64,000 nucleotides of DNA from Limonium bicolor (GCA_023374045.1 CM041777.1:481841594-481905593); one strand, 5' to 3'; positions 1-9,571 are shown, numbered from the stretch's first letter. The notes: a model not told the origin generated them from the sequence alone. Made by a program: numbers and translations.

Positions 1-338
1 ATATCGACCGGATCGGAGTGTGATCCGGCCGGATGAGTAATTAAATATCCCACTTATATGTAAATGCCAGCCTGACAATTAAAAAGAAGGACAGGCTGGC
101 AACTCTCGATTTGACAATGTAAAACACTATAAATAGGGGTTCAACCCCACAATAAAGGACACGTTCTCACACTCGAAACTACACATTGTTGCATTGTCTG
201 CACGATTCTCTCTCTCTCTTAAGCTCAGGCACACAGTAACAAGGTAACTCGACGAAGCACAAATGGCCTAGCAGTAGAATAGGAATTCGATTAGAGATTT
301 GGATAGGAGCTTAGGGAATTTAGGAATTTACTATTTCA
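1..338 (+). repeat. 5' LTR of Tat-lineage element A (partial, window starts inside it)
   Basis: Bases 1-177 recur at 10981-11157 with about one mismatch, which identifies this as an LTR. By comparison with the 3' copy about 83 bases lie left of the window, giving an LTR of about 420 bp. It ends in CA at 337-338, just before the primer-binding site. A dyad (CCGGATC...GATCCGG) lies at about 8-30 and a TATA box at 128-135. The very low divergence between the two LTR copies suggests a recent insertion. Confidence 0.92.
128..135 (+). promoter_or_regulatory. TATA box of element A LTR promoter
   Basis: TATAAATA sits in the context CACTATAAATAGGGGTTCA, which is shared with the element B LTRs at 39461 and 50401 although the rest of the LTRs has diverged strongly. 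Transcription should start about 30-35 bases downstream, near 160, which would mark the U3/R boundary. The start site is inferred. Confidence 0.75.
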
Positions 339-340
339 TT

Positions 341-357
341 TGGCGCCGTCTGTGGGA
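341..357 (+). other. Primer-binding site of element A
   Basis: TGGCGCCGTCTGTGGGA starts two bases after the LTR end. The same 17-mer stands at 39683 in element B. This is the usual minus-strand priming site position, and the sequence is common in plant Tat-type Ty3/gypsy elements. I do not assign the tRNA with certainty. Confidence 0.85.
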
Positions 358-493
358 AACGAATGGCTCAAGATCTTTCTTGGCAACCACGAGTCCACCG
401 GAGGTAACCTGATTTTGAATGAAACAACGAAGTTTTGAAACTTTTAAGGTTGTGTCTCTTGCAGGAAAAAGCGAGGAAAGTACGCGTGCGAGG

Positions 494-1882
494 ATGGCTC
501 CAAGAACAAGGAAGACGCCCCGACCTGAGGGCGAGACCTATAATGTAAGAACAACCGAAAACAACAGAGCGGAAACTGAAGATGTGATCTCCAAGCAAGC
601 GTTGGAGGAGATGCTGAAAAGCTTAGTCAGAACCATTGATGAAAGGATAGTGGAGGGGAATGAGGTCCTGCAGCAAGAGCTGATGCAGCGAGATGTAGAA
701 TACCAGAAGAAATGGGAGGACATGACTGAGGCGCTCGAATCGCTCAAGAATCGCGGCTCCGAGGCGAGCAACAGCCGGAAGAAAGAGCAGCTAGAAAAAA
801 CTCTGATCATCAGCGACGAGACTGAGGAAGATGATTCGATCGACATGACTCTTTACCCCTTCTCCGAGAGAATCAGGAAGGCAAAGCTTCCTCCTCACTT
901 CGTTGCACCTGCAGTGGAAAAGTATGATGGAACGGGGGACCCTGCTCTTCACGTTCAGAAGTTTATGTTCGCGATGAACACGCAGGGGATAAGTTCTCTC
1001 GCCCTCTGCAATTTGTTTCCGGGAACATTATCCAAAAGAGCGCTCGGTTGGATCTCAACAAGACCCCCGCAGTCGATCTCAAGTTTTAAGCAATTGACTG
1101 AGGAGTTTCAGCAATACTTTGCCGCAAGCAAAAAGATCAAGAAGGAAACGATAGAACTAATGGATCTCAAACAGAGGAAGGGGGAGACAGTGAAAGAATT
1201 TAGCGAGAGGTTTCATAAGCAGGTAGCAGAAATCGATGACATTGATGAAAAGATCCTAATCAAGGCTTTCGGAAACGGGCTAGCACAGCCAAGGCTCGCC
1301 GGGAAGATCGCGACAAAGGCCCCAAAAACCCATGGAGAGCTAGCCGAAATGATTCATGAGTTTCTAAAGTCAGAGGTGGCGGAAAATAAGGCCAGAGATT
1401 TAGCAAATAGCTTCAAAGCGGTTAACGACAAGAAAGGAGGGTCGAATGGGAATGGCTCTTCCAGCAACATATCAGGAAGTTCATCTGGAGGAAACGCAAG
1501 ATACAAGCCTTACTACAAAGCTCCACCCCAGGCGCCTCAGTTTCAGAACGCCCGAGTTGCCGTTCAGATTGATCCAGGCAGGTATGCGGCGGCAGTCAAA
1601 GAAGGATATCTGCCTCCACCAAAGAAGCCTTATCCAGGGGAGATTCCGGTAGCCTTCTGTGAATACCATGGCTGCAAAAGTCACAGAACCGCAAACTGCG
1701 CCACTCTGGCCAAAGAGTTGAGGATCATCGAAGAGGACAAAAAAAGCAAGGGAAAGCAGGTGGCAGGCCAACAGAAGCAATATGGCAGGCAAAATCAGTC
1801 CACCTCTCGAAATCACCAGGAGGAAGAGATCCACCCTGAGCTTAATCACGGCAAATCAGTCGGTATGATCTCAGGTTTGTAA
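494..1882 (+). CDS. gag: Gag polyprotein, Tat-lineage element A
   Basis: This is the capsid/nucleocapsid protein that packages element RNA into cytoplasmic particles. The start is taken at MAPRTRK because element B begins with the same motif at 39818; an in-frame ATG at 419 lies in a leader with intron-like signals. The 462-residue frame is intact. An N-terminal charged helical segment (about residues 25-110) is followed by the conserved capsid core (about 125-300, including YDGTGDP, LFPGTLSKRAL and FSERFHKQVAEIDD), a Gly/Ser-rich linker, and a Cys/His knuckle near residue 390 with the order C-H-C-H-C (CEYHGCKSHRTANC). It ends GL-stop. The stop lies inside a predicted intron that starts at 1875, so spliced RNA would run on into protease. 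Confidence 0.9.
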   Translation: MAPRTRKTPRPEGETYNVRTTENNRAETEDVISKQALEEMLKSLVRTIDERIVEGNEVLQQELMQRDVEYQKKWEDMTEALESLKNRGSEASNSRKKEQLEKTLIISDETEEDDSIDMTLYPFSERIRKAKLPPHFVAPAVEKYDGTGDPALHVQKFMFAMNTQGISSLALCNLFPGTLSKRALGWISTRPPQSISSFKQLTEEFQQYFAASKKIKKETIELMDLKQRKGETVKEFSERFHKQVAEIDDIDEKILIKAFGNGLAQPRLAGKIATKAPKTHGELAEMIHEFLKSEVAENKARDLANSFKAVNDKKGGSNGNGSSSNISGSSSGGNARYKPYYKAPPQAPQFQNARVAVQIDPGRYAAAVKEGYLPPPKKPYPGEIPVAFCEYHGCKSHRTANCATLAKELRIIEEDKKSKGKQVAGQQKQYGRQNQSTSRNHQEEEIHPELNHGKSVGMISGL

Positions 1883-2062
1883 GAGGGTGGAGAAGTTTCT
1901 TCGTTTCTCTGGTGTTAGGTAGGCCCAGTCATGCCAACAATAAAGCAAGAGCGGTGTAATTGAACTTTTTTTCTTTTTAGAAAAGACCTATGTTGTAAAA
2001 ATCTTCCGGAATCTTCCGGTAATGAAAATCTAATAAACTTTTTCTCTTAAGCAAATTCTCAG
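1875..2062 (+). other. Predicted gag-pol intron, element A
   Basis: The donor is CTCAG|GTTTGTAAG and the acceptor AATTCTCAG|GTCTC; the segment is 188 bp and AT-rich. Removing it joins the last Gag codons to the protease frame, and the reading passes through residues (SGLFSEVGP) that match element B around its own intron. Unspliced RNA hits TAA at 1880-1882, just inside the donor. A second acceptor at 2073-2074 is also in frame. AATAAA-like motifs inside could also end Gag-only transcripts. The segment fits regulation of the Gag:Gag-Pol ratio. No RNA evidence is available here. Confidence 0.7.
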
Positions 2063-2432
2063 GTCTCTTTTCAGAGGTAGGACCGTTGACCCCGAGCGAA
2101 AGAAAAAGGCATATTCATGCGGTACATCAAGAGCTACCGGAAAGAAAAATCGCCAAGCGAGAGAATCTTCCCAGATTTTCTTTACAGACGAAGACGAAGA
2201 AGGGGTGTTATACCCTCACAATGATCCACTGGTCATTCGGGCGCAAGTAAATGACAGGATGATGGAAGGAATCCTGATAGACAGCGGGGCTGGAGCGAAT
2301 GTTCATATCGGCCGAGGCAGTTAAAAAATTGGAGATTCCAGAGAGCAAGATTAAGCCATATTCGGCGGTACTCGGAGGCTTTTTGGGGGCGTTTCCACCA
2401 AGTCTTCAGGGAGCATAGACTTCACATTAACA
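2063..2432 (+). pseudogene. pol: Protease region of pol, element A (two frameshifts)
   Basis: This aspartic protease releases the mature element proteins. The active-site motif DSGAGANV is at about 2280-2303. Compared with the intact element B frame (41394-42090), A has one extra base right after that motif and another indel near 2385-2392 in the Gly-rich flap region, so protease cannot be read continuously. The C-terminal signature YLGRPGINAF is back in frame at about 2508. Indels of one base could be decay or assembly error. Confidence 0.8.
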
Positions 2433-3811
2433 TTGGGATTGGGAGACGAACGAAGAACTGAAAAGCTCACAGCTTTCATTGTTCCAGGACTTTCCGGATA
2501 CAATATGTATCTTGGCCGGCCAGGGATTAATGCTTTCAAAGCAATATGCAGCACTCACCACCTGAAAATGAAGTATCTAACCAGGTCTGGAAAGGCGGTA
2601 ACCATTAATGGAAGTCAAAAGATGGCTCGGGTGTGCGAAGTCCGCATCATGGAGGGAATGCCGGAAGAAGAGATGATCAAAACAGTGGGGTCGGAGAAGG
2701 AATTCAAGGGAAAGCTCCCTCTCCCGCCAGAGCCGGATCAAAGAGCAGAAGACCGTGGAACCTCTAAAGAGTCACCACAAGAGGTACACCTAAAAACTGA
2801 CCCTTCTAAATTTTTTAAAATAGGAAATGCGTTCGGCAGTGGGGAGCAAACTCACCTGATGAGATTCCTGGAAAAAAGAAGGGTAACTTTCGCCTGGAGT
2901 ACGGACGAAATGCCAGGAGTAGATCCAAGCGTTATCCAGCATGACCTGCGAGTGGATCCAAAGCACCCAGCCATCCGGCAAAGAAGAAGAATAATAGGAG
3001 AGGAAAGAGACTTTGCGGCACGTGCTGAAGTGCAAAAACTGCTTAAAGCCGGATTCATCAGAGAGGTGTCCTATCCCAAGTGGTTGGCTAACGTTGTGAT
3101 GGTCAAAAAAGCAAATGGCAAGTGGAGAATGTGTGTGGACTTCACAGACCTGAACAAAGCATGTCCTAAAGACTTTTACCCATTACCATCGATAGATAGA
3201 CTGGTTGCTTCAACGGCTCAAAGTTCTGTCTTAAGTTTCTTGGATGCGTTTTCAGGATATAATCAAATAAGAATGAATGAGGAGGATTCGGAAAAAACAT
3301 CTTTTATTACCTCGGCCGGAACCTTTTGCTACAAGGTGATGCCTTTTGGATTAAAAAATGCGGGTGCAACCTTCCAAAGAATGATAGACAAAGTGTTCAA
3401 ACAACAGTTGGCCCGGAATGTAGAGGCATATGTCGATGATATCGTGGTAAGAAGTAATTCCTGGGTACAACACATGGAAGATTTAAAAGAAACCTTTGAC
3501 ACCCTAGACAGATTCCAAATCAAGCTGAATCCGGAAAAATGTGTATTCGGAGTTACAAAGGGGAAGTTCTTAGGCTTTATCGTTGGGCAAAGAGGGATTG
3601 AAGTGGATCCCGAAAAAACTCAGGCAATCCTCGATCTGTCACCACCAAAGAACATTAAAGATGTGCAAGCATTGAACGGGAGGCTCACGGCTTTAGCAAG
3701 ATTCTGCTCAAAACTCCAAGAAAAGTCAATACCATTTTTTAGCATTTTACAAAAAAACAAGAAATTCCAGTGGAGTCAAGAGTGTATAGACGCCTTTGAC
3801 AGGATAAAGAG
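2433..3811 (+). pseudogene. pol: Protease C-terminus, reverse transcriptase and RNase H start, element A
   Basis: This is the reverse transcriptase segment of Ty3/gypsy pol. In order: protease end (YLGRPGI), a linker, the RT entry motif (KWLANVVMVKKANGKWRMCV), finger and palm motifs (LDAFSGYNQI, MPFGLKNAGATFQRM), the catalytic YVDD box at about 3429-3440, the thumb (LNPEKCVFGV), and the connection to RNase H (ALNGRLTALARF). Catalytic aspartates are present. The open frame runs on to 3896 but leaves the true frame near 3810, where element B has one more base. No ATG is needed because it is part of Gag-Pol. Confidence 0.88.
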
Positions 3812-4439
3812 ATGCTCAAAGAGTTACCCAAGCTGGGTGTTCCGGCACCTGGTCAAGACTTGTATCTCTACCTCTCTGCCACAGATTGGGCGATAGCGGC
3901 TGTGTTAATAATGGAGGAGGAGAAAAAAGAGATGCCAGTATACTACACCGGAAAAATCCTAACTCCAGCGGAAAGCCGCTACACCAACATTGAAAAAATA
4001 TTGTTTGCATTAGTCGTTGCATCCCGAAAGCTTCGACCTTATTTTCAGTCACACCGGATATTCGTTAGAACAAATTGGCCACTAAAACAGATAGCAAACA
4101 ACCCAAACGCATCCGGGCGAATGGTTAGTTGGACTGTCGAGCTCACCCAGTACGAAATCCACTTCCTTCCTCGAACAGCCATAAAAGCACAGGCCTTGGC
4201 GGACTTTATAACTGAAACTACCTTTGCCCAAAAACAAAGAGAACCAACCAACCCGTACGTTATCCTAGTTGACGGAGCTCGATGCAAGACTGGAGCGGGG
4301 GCCGGAATAGTGGTCCAAACGCCGGATGGAAGAACTCTTAACTTTGCATTCCGGCTGGAATTTGAAGTAACCAATAATGAAGCAGAATATGAAGCCCTCA
4401 TACAGGGATTGGAGGTCGCCACTGCCTTAGGGGCAACAG
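3812..4439 (+). pseudogene. pol: RNase H and archaeal-type RNase H (5' part), element A
   Basis: Two RNase H domains follow one another. The first is the normal Ty3/gypsy domain (LYLYLSATDWAIAAVL, TNIEKILFALVVASRKL, up to ALADFITE near 4215). The second, from about 4255, has VDGARCKTGAGAGIV, TPDG, FEVTNNEAEYEALIQGL: the archaeal-type RNase H that marks the Tat lineage. The frame is cut at 4440 by an intron-like insertion that element B lacks. RNase H removes the RNA strand during cDNA synthesis; why Tat elements keep two is not settled. Confidence 0.85.
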
Positions 4440-4546
4440 GTTTTTCTAATAATAAAACAGGAGTTCTCATTTGTGTCTATAGGAATTTTTCTTTACATGC
4501 CTCCTAAAGGGGGAAAGTGGGACTTACCTCTTTGTTTGTTATGCAG
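4440..4546 (+). other. Intron-like 107-bp segment in archaeal-type RNase H, element A only
   Basis: The boundaries are CAACAG|GTTTTTC and TTTGTTATGCAG|AGTTAG. Removing it joins GCA ACA G to AG TTA GAA, which restores exactly the frame and residues found in element B (A-T-x-L-E-I-Y-S-D at about 43651-43683), where there is no insertion. The segment is AT-rich, has a pyrimidine tract before the AG, and contains in-frame stops. It may be a real intron gained by A or lost by B through retrotransposition of spliced RNA, or a small insertion that looks like one. Confidence 0.6.
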
Positions 4547-5767
4547 AGTTAGAAATATACTCAGACTCAATGCTAGTGGCGACAAAACGATAACATTTAC
4601 GAAGTCAAAGAGGAGAAGCTTGGAAAATACTTGGCCAAAGTCCAAGAGACGAAGGCAAACTTTCAGAGATGTGAATTAAGACATCTTCCTCGAGCAGAAA
4701 ACATAGAGGCCGATGCGTTAGCTAAACTGGCCAGTATGGCCGAAAGAATGCCCAGTAAAGTCTGGATGGAAATAAAGGCAAACTCAAGTCTGAAGGAGAT
4801 CCGAGTATGCACCATTGAATCAGACGCGATAGCCAAGTCTTGGATGGCACCCATTGTTGAGTACATACAAAGCGGAAACTTGCCACAAGATGAGAAAGAA
4901 GCGGCAAAAACAAGGCGAAGGGCTGCATCTTTCTTTTTAGAACAAGGACAGCTCTACAAAAGATCATTCGCGAGGCCAGCACTTAAGTGTGTTACCATAG
5001 AAGAAGGAGTAAGGCTCATGGAGGAGCTACATGAGGGGACCTGTGGGAACCACCAAGGAGAAAGGGCAATAGTCCACAAGATCCTAAGGCTGGGATACTA
5101 TTGGCCAAGGATGAGGGAATTTTCAAAAGAATACATACGGAAATGCATAAAATGTCAGGAACACGGCCACAAAATACACAGCCCCCCATCCACACTAAAA
5201 GCCATATTGTCCCCGATCCCATTTGCCATGTGGGGATTGGATATCGTTGGACCTTTTCCGGAAGCATCTCCCGGAAGATATAAATTCATTTATGTGGCCA
5301 TTGACTACTTCACCAAATGGGTAGAAGCCATGCCAACAGTATCCATTACCGCAAGAAAGTCACAAGATTTCGTCTGGAAGTATGTAGTCTGCAGATTTGG
5401 GATCCCGAAAGTAATAATAACAGACAATGGAACTCAGTTCAACTGTAAAAGCTTCCGGGAATTCTGTGAAGAATGGAAGATTGACCTGAGATTCGCATCG
5501 GTCGCCCATCCACAAGCAAACGGCCAGGTAGAAAATGCGAATGGACAAATTGTCAAAGCTATAAAAAAGAAGTTGGACAGCAAAAAAGGGAGATGGGCGG
5601 AGTTGCTACCTCAGGTTCTCTGGTCCTACAGGACAACCGAAAAAGGCCCAACAGGGGAAACTCCATACAGGTTGACCTACGGTCTGGAAGCAATTGTTCC
5701 GGCTGAGATTATAGTCCCATCGGTTAGATGGGAATCCTTAATGAAGAAAACAACAGTGAAGGGGTAA
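4547..5767 (+). pseudogene. pol: Archaeal RNase H end and integrase, element A
   Basis: Resuming after 4546 the frame gives the last RNase H strand (EIYSDS), then loses about two bases near 4586. From 4620 it is open: linker HLPRAENIEADALAKLAS, then integrase. The zinc-binding HHCC domain is at about 5020-5165 (LHEGTCGNH...CIKCQ). The catalytic triad is present: D in GLDIVGPF (about 5237), D in ITDNGTQF (about 5421), E in NGQVENANG (about 5530). Integrase inserts the cDNA into the host genome in the nucleus. The frame is left near 5760, and the C-terminal part continues in another frame. Confidence 0.88.
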
Positions 5768-6059
5768 AAGACGGCCTTGACCTGCTTGAAGAAACCAGGA
5801 CTATGGCCCAAGTCCGGATGGAAAGGGATAAGCGAAAGTGGAAAGATATTTTAACCAGAAAACAAGGGAAAGAGGCTTTGCTCCAGGTGAACTGGTCCTT
5901 CGGGAGGTAAAGCAACCAAAGAAGCTAGAGCCCCAATGGGAGGGACCATTTATAGTACAACGGCGAACAGGGCAAGCTTCATATCGTCTGAAAAATAGTG
6001 AAGGATACGAATTGCCTCACTCATGGCATGCCGAGTGCCTCAAAAAGTTTTATGTATAA
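5768..6059 (+). pseudogene. pol: Integrase C-terminal region, element A
   Basis: From 5838 the product reads RERGFAPGELVLREVKQPKK, then WEGPFIV and a C-terminus ending in HAECLKKFYV before a stop at 6059. This is the GPY/F-type module of Ty3/gypsy integrases; element B ends with the same residues at 45171. It is separated from the catalytic core by a frameshift around 5760-5838. No chromodomain is seen, as expected for Tat. Confidence 0.85.
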
Positions 6060-6119
6060 AAACATTCTTACTAAAAGCAATAAAATGAGGTATTCCTTTA
6101 AAGCAAAATTTTTAAATGT

Positions 6120-6540
6120 ACCATCCGGCCAGTGTGCCTACAAGGCTATCATGCCTTGAAATGTACCATCCGGCCAGTGTGCCTAACAGGCTATCATCCT
6201 TGAAATGTCCATCCGGCCAGTGTGCCTACAGGCTATCATGCCTTGAATGTACCATCCGGCCAGTGTGCCTACAGGCTATCATGCCTTGAAATGTACCATC
6301 CGGCAGTTGCCTACAGGCTATCATGCCTTGAAATGTACCATCCGGCCAGTGTGCCTACATGCATCTGCCTGAAATGTACCATCCGGCCAGTGTGCCTACA
6401 GGCTATCATGCCTTGAATGTACCATCCGGCCAGTGTGCCTACAGGCTATCATGCCTTGAAATGTACCATCCGGCCAGTGTGCCTACAGGCTATCATGCGG
6501 CTTGAAATGCACCATCCGGCCAACATGCCTATAAAAACTA
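6120..6540 (+). repeat. Minisatellite, about 10 copies of a 44-bp unit
   Basis: Copies beginning ACCATCCGGCCAGTGTGCCT start at 6120, 6165, 6208, 6251, 6295, 6337, 6378, 6421, 6465 and 6511, so the period is 41-46 bases. The rest of the unit reads GCCTACAGG-TATCATGCC-TTGAAATGT. It starts 60 bases after the pol stop. Element B has a 44-bp repeat in the same place. Tandem repeats in the 3' untranslated region are known for Tat-lineage elements. Confidence 0.95.
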
Positions 6541-6804
6541 AGAGTTTACTTAAAAAAAAGCTTAGAGCAAGAGCATAATGATCTTCCATATAAACAAGGG
6601 GGGAGACCTGCAAAACATTTGGAAATCCGGTCGCTCCGGATAAAGCCAAATGAAGAATGTATAAAGCTAATTCGTAGGAAAGTTACTTAAAACGATTAAG
6701 GGATACAAAAGAAATGGCAAAACGCCAAACATTACCAAAAACAGTAGTCCAAAGTACAAATATACAAGATTCCTGCGTTAAACAAATTACTATCTAAAAA
6801 GCAT
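6541..6804. other. Spacer between minisatellite and antisense gene, element A
   Basis: No coding frame is supported. A short perfect dyad, ATCCGG-TCGCT-CCGGAT, lies at 6625-6641. The convergent plus-strand pol and minus-strand gene end on either side, so polyadenylation signals for both are expected here; I cannot fix them. Confidence 0.5.
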
Positions 6805-7341
6805 CTATTCCTTAGCAGGCTTCTTTACAGCAGACTCTTTGGACACGCTCTCAGCAGAAGTAGATTTTCCAACAGCTTGACGAAAGCCCGCAACCTCCTG
6901 GCGCATGCCGCTATCGGGGGAAGGAAAGAAGCTTGACCAGGCCCAAAGACTGTCTCACCAGGAATACGACCAAACTTCTCAAAGTCTTCAAGAAAGTTGC
7001 TCTTCCGGGCGACATTATCAAACTCCAGTTCATTATACAGGTCGTCATCCAGTACTTCCCCCCTCTTCAGAAAGTACTTGGAGATGGCTTGGCGACAAAT
7101 GTTAGTAATCTTCCGGCTCTGAGAGCCGAAAGCCTTCTTTAGATGAGCAATGATAGTTCCTTGTTTCTTCAGCTCCTCTTGGGCCCGACGGGCATAGGCT
7201 GTATGTTTGGCAACGTCCTCCTCAAGCTGCAAAACCTGAGCTCGGTAAAGATCGCGGTCAGAACCCGCGGCAGAAAGTTCCTCATTCAGCTTATCAATAC
7301 GATCGCTGAGCTTCTCGACATGTCTTAAAGACTTTCAGAAT
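6805..7341 (-). CDS. Antisense gene exon 5, element A (C-terminus)
   Basis: A coiled-coil tail (EEDVAKHTAYARRAQEELKK) leads to a conserved block: ICRQAISKYFLKRGEVLDDD, LYNELEF, FEKFGRIPGETVFGPGQASF. Element B has CRQIVSRFF, EVMDDGLYRELSF, LEKFGRLPGETCLVPGQASF. After a frameshift near 6912 the likely true frame ends in KESAVKKPAKE at a stop ending at 6805. The predicted acceptor at 7342-7343 leads into an in-frame stop, so this copy is damaged. Confidence 0.6.
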
Positions 7342-7435
7342 CTGTTTTTAAAAAAAGAGGGGAAAAGGAAAGCAGGATCGGTAAGAATAAGGCATAAGGA
7401 TGAAAAACGGCGGGAAAAAGACCAATAAAACTCAC

Positions 7436-8327
7436 CCTTGGCCGGAACCTTAGCACTTTCAGGTTGACGGAGGGCCATGGCCTCCTCTAAAGCCTTCACC
7501 TTCCCCTCCAGAGAGGCCTTCTCGGCTGCAAGAGCGGCTTTGCCTGAAGAAAGAGTCGTGTTTTCATCCGTCAAGAGTTGCTTGGCCTCCTCTAAAGCCT
7601 TCACCTTTCCCTCCAGAGAGGTCTTCTCGGCCGCAAGAGCAGCTTTACCCTCAGAAAGAATCGTGTTCTCATCCATCAAAGACTGCTTCTCTTGGTTAAA
7701 AGCAATTCGAGTTTGCTCATCCAGAACATTCTTTTCCTCGGTCAATGCGGTGAGCTCTTGAATAAGTTGGGCTTTGTCTCCCACCAAAGCCTCATTCTGC
7801 TCAGTCAAAGCTTTTTTGTCCGCCTCAAGGGACTTAATTTCTTTCTCAAGGGCGACATTCACACCAGCAAAGTAAGCCTTATCTGAAGTAAGGGAATCTA
7901 CGTCCCTTTTGTGAGCAGCTTGTACCTGCCGCAACAAAATTTCCAAGTCAGACAAAGCATGCTCTGGTATCAAAACATTCTTTTCACCGGAAGACTTGTG
8001 GGGTACCTGCTTCAGGATACCCTCTGTGTGGAGGCTCTGGTTTCTCAGAGCAAACATCTCTTCCCGCAAATTCTTTAACTTTGATTCGTATTCATCTCGA
8101 AGACGAACACATTCATGGCGAGATGACCGCAATTCCTTGTTCAAAGTGTCTGTCCTATCTTTCACCTTGCGGTCAATATCATAGTTTACAATATCCATGT
8201 AGCTATCATGGTTAGAACGGGTTTGCTTCAACTCGGCTTCAGTATTATCGGCCTGACTTTTTTCACGTTGCAGGTCAAACTGAAGATCCCGAGTCTGAAC
8301 TTCGGCGCTTTGGGCCATAGACATAAC
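7436..8327 (-). CDS. Antisense gene exon 4, element A (long coiled coil)
   Basis: About 290 residues with strong heptad character (Glu/Lys/Leu/Ala-rich): VRLRDEYESKLKNLREEMFA, HALSDLEILLRQVQAAHKRD, then an internal repeat of about 40 residues (LAAEKTSLEGKVKALEEA and LAAEKASLEGKVKALEEA). The DNA repeat is visible at 7470-7540 and 7580-7650. A coiled coil suggests self-association or a structural partner. Acceptor TTTGTAG at 8328-8329; donor CAAGG|GTGAGT at 7435. Confidence 0.7.
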
Positions 8328-8407
8328 CTACAAAAAAAAAAGAACATAAAAGCTTAAAAAAAATATATCAGAAAGGCATGGGAGGATGGGAGGAAGACGG
8401 CGCTTAC

Positions 8408-9054
8408 TCGAAAAATGCTTTGCCACATCAGATTGAAGACATCTCCCGTGGGAATGGAATGACGCATGATAGCATCGGCTGCTCCAACCCCAGCTCTCAG
8501 TTTTTCCTTGGTGGCAGTAACAATGGATGGAGGAGCGAAGATCCCATCCGGATGATCAGACAGTCTTATCGCTTCCTTCCAGGCATCGGTATATCGAGCA
8601 ACATCGAAGGGGATCTTGCGCAAAGGTTGCCCACGGTAGTAAAACCATCCCTCCTTCTGAGAAGGACCGGTGAAGCCCTCCTGAACAGGGGGAGGTGGAG
8701 AGGAAGAGGGGGCAGCAACATCCTCCCCTGGAGAGGAAGAGGGGGCAGCAACATCCTCCCTTTGCCTGTCTTCCCTCAGCTTACTTCGAAGCTCTGGGTT
8801 CTCGGGCACAGCTCGGTATTCCTTCACCCCCTCGGATGCTGATCCACCGACCCCAGGGATGTCTTGTGGGACTGAGGTGCCAACAGTCCCACGGTCACTT
8901 TCAGTCTCAGAAGACTCCGCTAGAACAGCCTTCGGCTTTGGCACAGTTTTCTTCCGGCGTCTATGAGTATCGGAAGCTGGAACAGCAGGAGAAGGGTGGG
9001 CCGGACCGCAAACAACCTCGTTGTCAGTAACGGTGATGGGTGCGCCTTGAGAGC
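8408..9054 (-). CDS. Antisense gene exon 3, element A
   Basis: A disordered Ser/Pro/Arg-rich segment contains RRRKKTVPKPK (possible nuclear localisation signal) and a 30-bp tandem duplication (EDVAAPSSSP twice, plus strand 8689-8760). It ends in a conserved block: GWFYYRGQPLRKIPF, WKEAIRLSDHPDGIFAPP, ADAIMRHSIPTGDVFNLMWQ. Element B has GWCYHRGQPLPVLP, WKEAIRRSGSPDGLFAPL, ADAIMRHSFPLDASLNHMWQ. The donor is TTTCGA|GTAAGC at 8407. Confidence 0.7.
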
Positions 9055-9130
9055 CTGAGAAAGAAAGGGTCAGCATAGGATGAACAAGAAGGAAAGGCAA
9101 GAGTTTCCTTCAAATAAGAGAGAGCAATAC

Positions 9131-9571
9131 GTGGGTTAGTATCTTCCAAGATAGCACCATGGGCCGGATCGGAAGAGAAATACCCTGCCAAGTCAGGAAA
9201 CAATTCACAAATGGGGGTTGGGTGACCAGATCCCTGCCCTGAACGAGAGGCAGACCCCTGGCCTGAATCAGGAGTAAGAGGGAGAAAGACGCGACGCCCA
9301 GACCCTGGACTCACGTACCAAGTACCTGGCAAATCACCGCTTGAACGGGCTGGAGACCCAGTAATTTTCTTTTTCTTCTGACCAGGATGGTCCTTGTCTT
9401 CATCGTCCCCTTTGCCTCTTCTTGGAGGGGTGGCATTCCCAAGGAGCCTCGTGGCCACGTCAACAGCCGCATCAACAGATGCATAATAGTCAACTTGCTC
9501 ATCCCCCATCTTGAAGCCGACAAAATTCCAGCTGTTGAAGGGCCCCACCTTATCTCCTTTAGAAAAGAAAT
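9131..9571 (-). CDS. Antisense gene exon 2, element A
   Basis: It starts after acceptor GGCAG at 9572-9573 and encodes FSKGDKVGPFNSWNFVGFK, an acidic stretch (DEQVDYYASVDAAVD), a Lys-rich stretch (GQKKKKITG) that could be a nuclear localisation signal, and GSGRRVFLPLTP. Element B exon 2 has the matching VGPFHSW, KVDYYATLEAVEE and GSGRRVFLPLTP. The donor CCCAC|GTATTG at 9130 keeps phase with the exon 3 acceptor at 9055-9056 (76-bp intron). Confidence 0.65.

Noticed and set aside
6222..6416. Open frame across the minisatellite
   Set aside because: It only reflects the repeat unit, has no start context or conservation, and the B array codes nothing similar.
6120..6540. CRISPR array
   Set aside because: Units are adjacent and similar over their full length with no unique spacers; this is a plant minisatellite.
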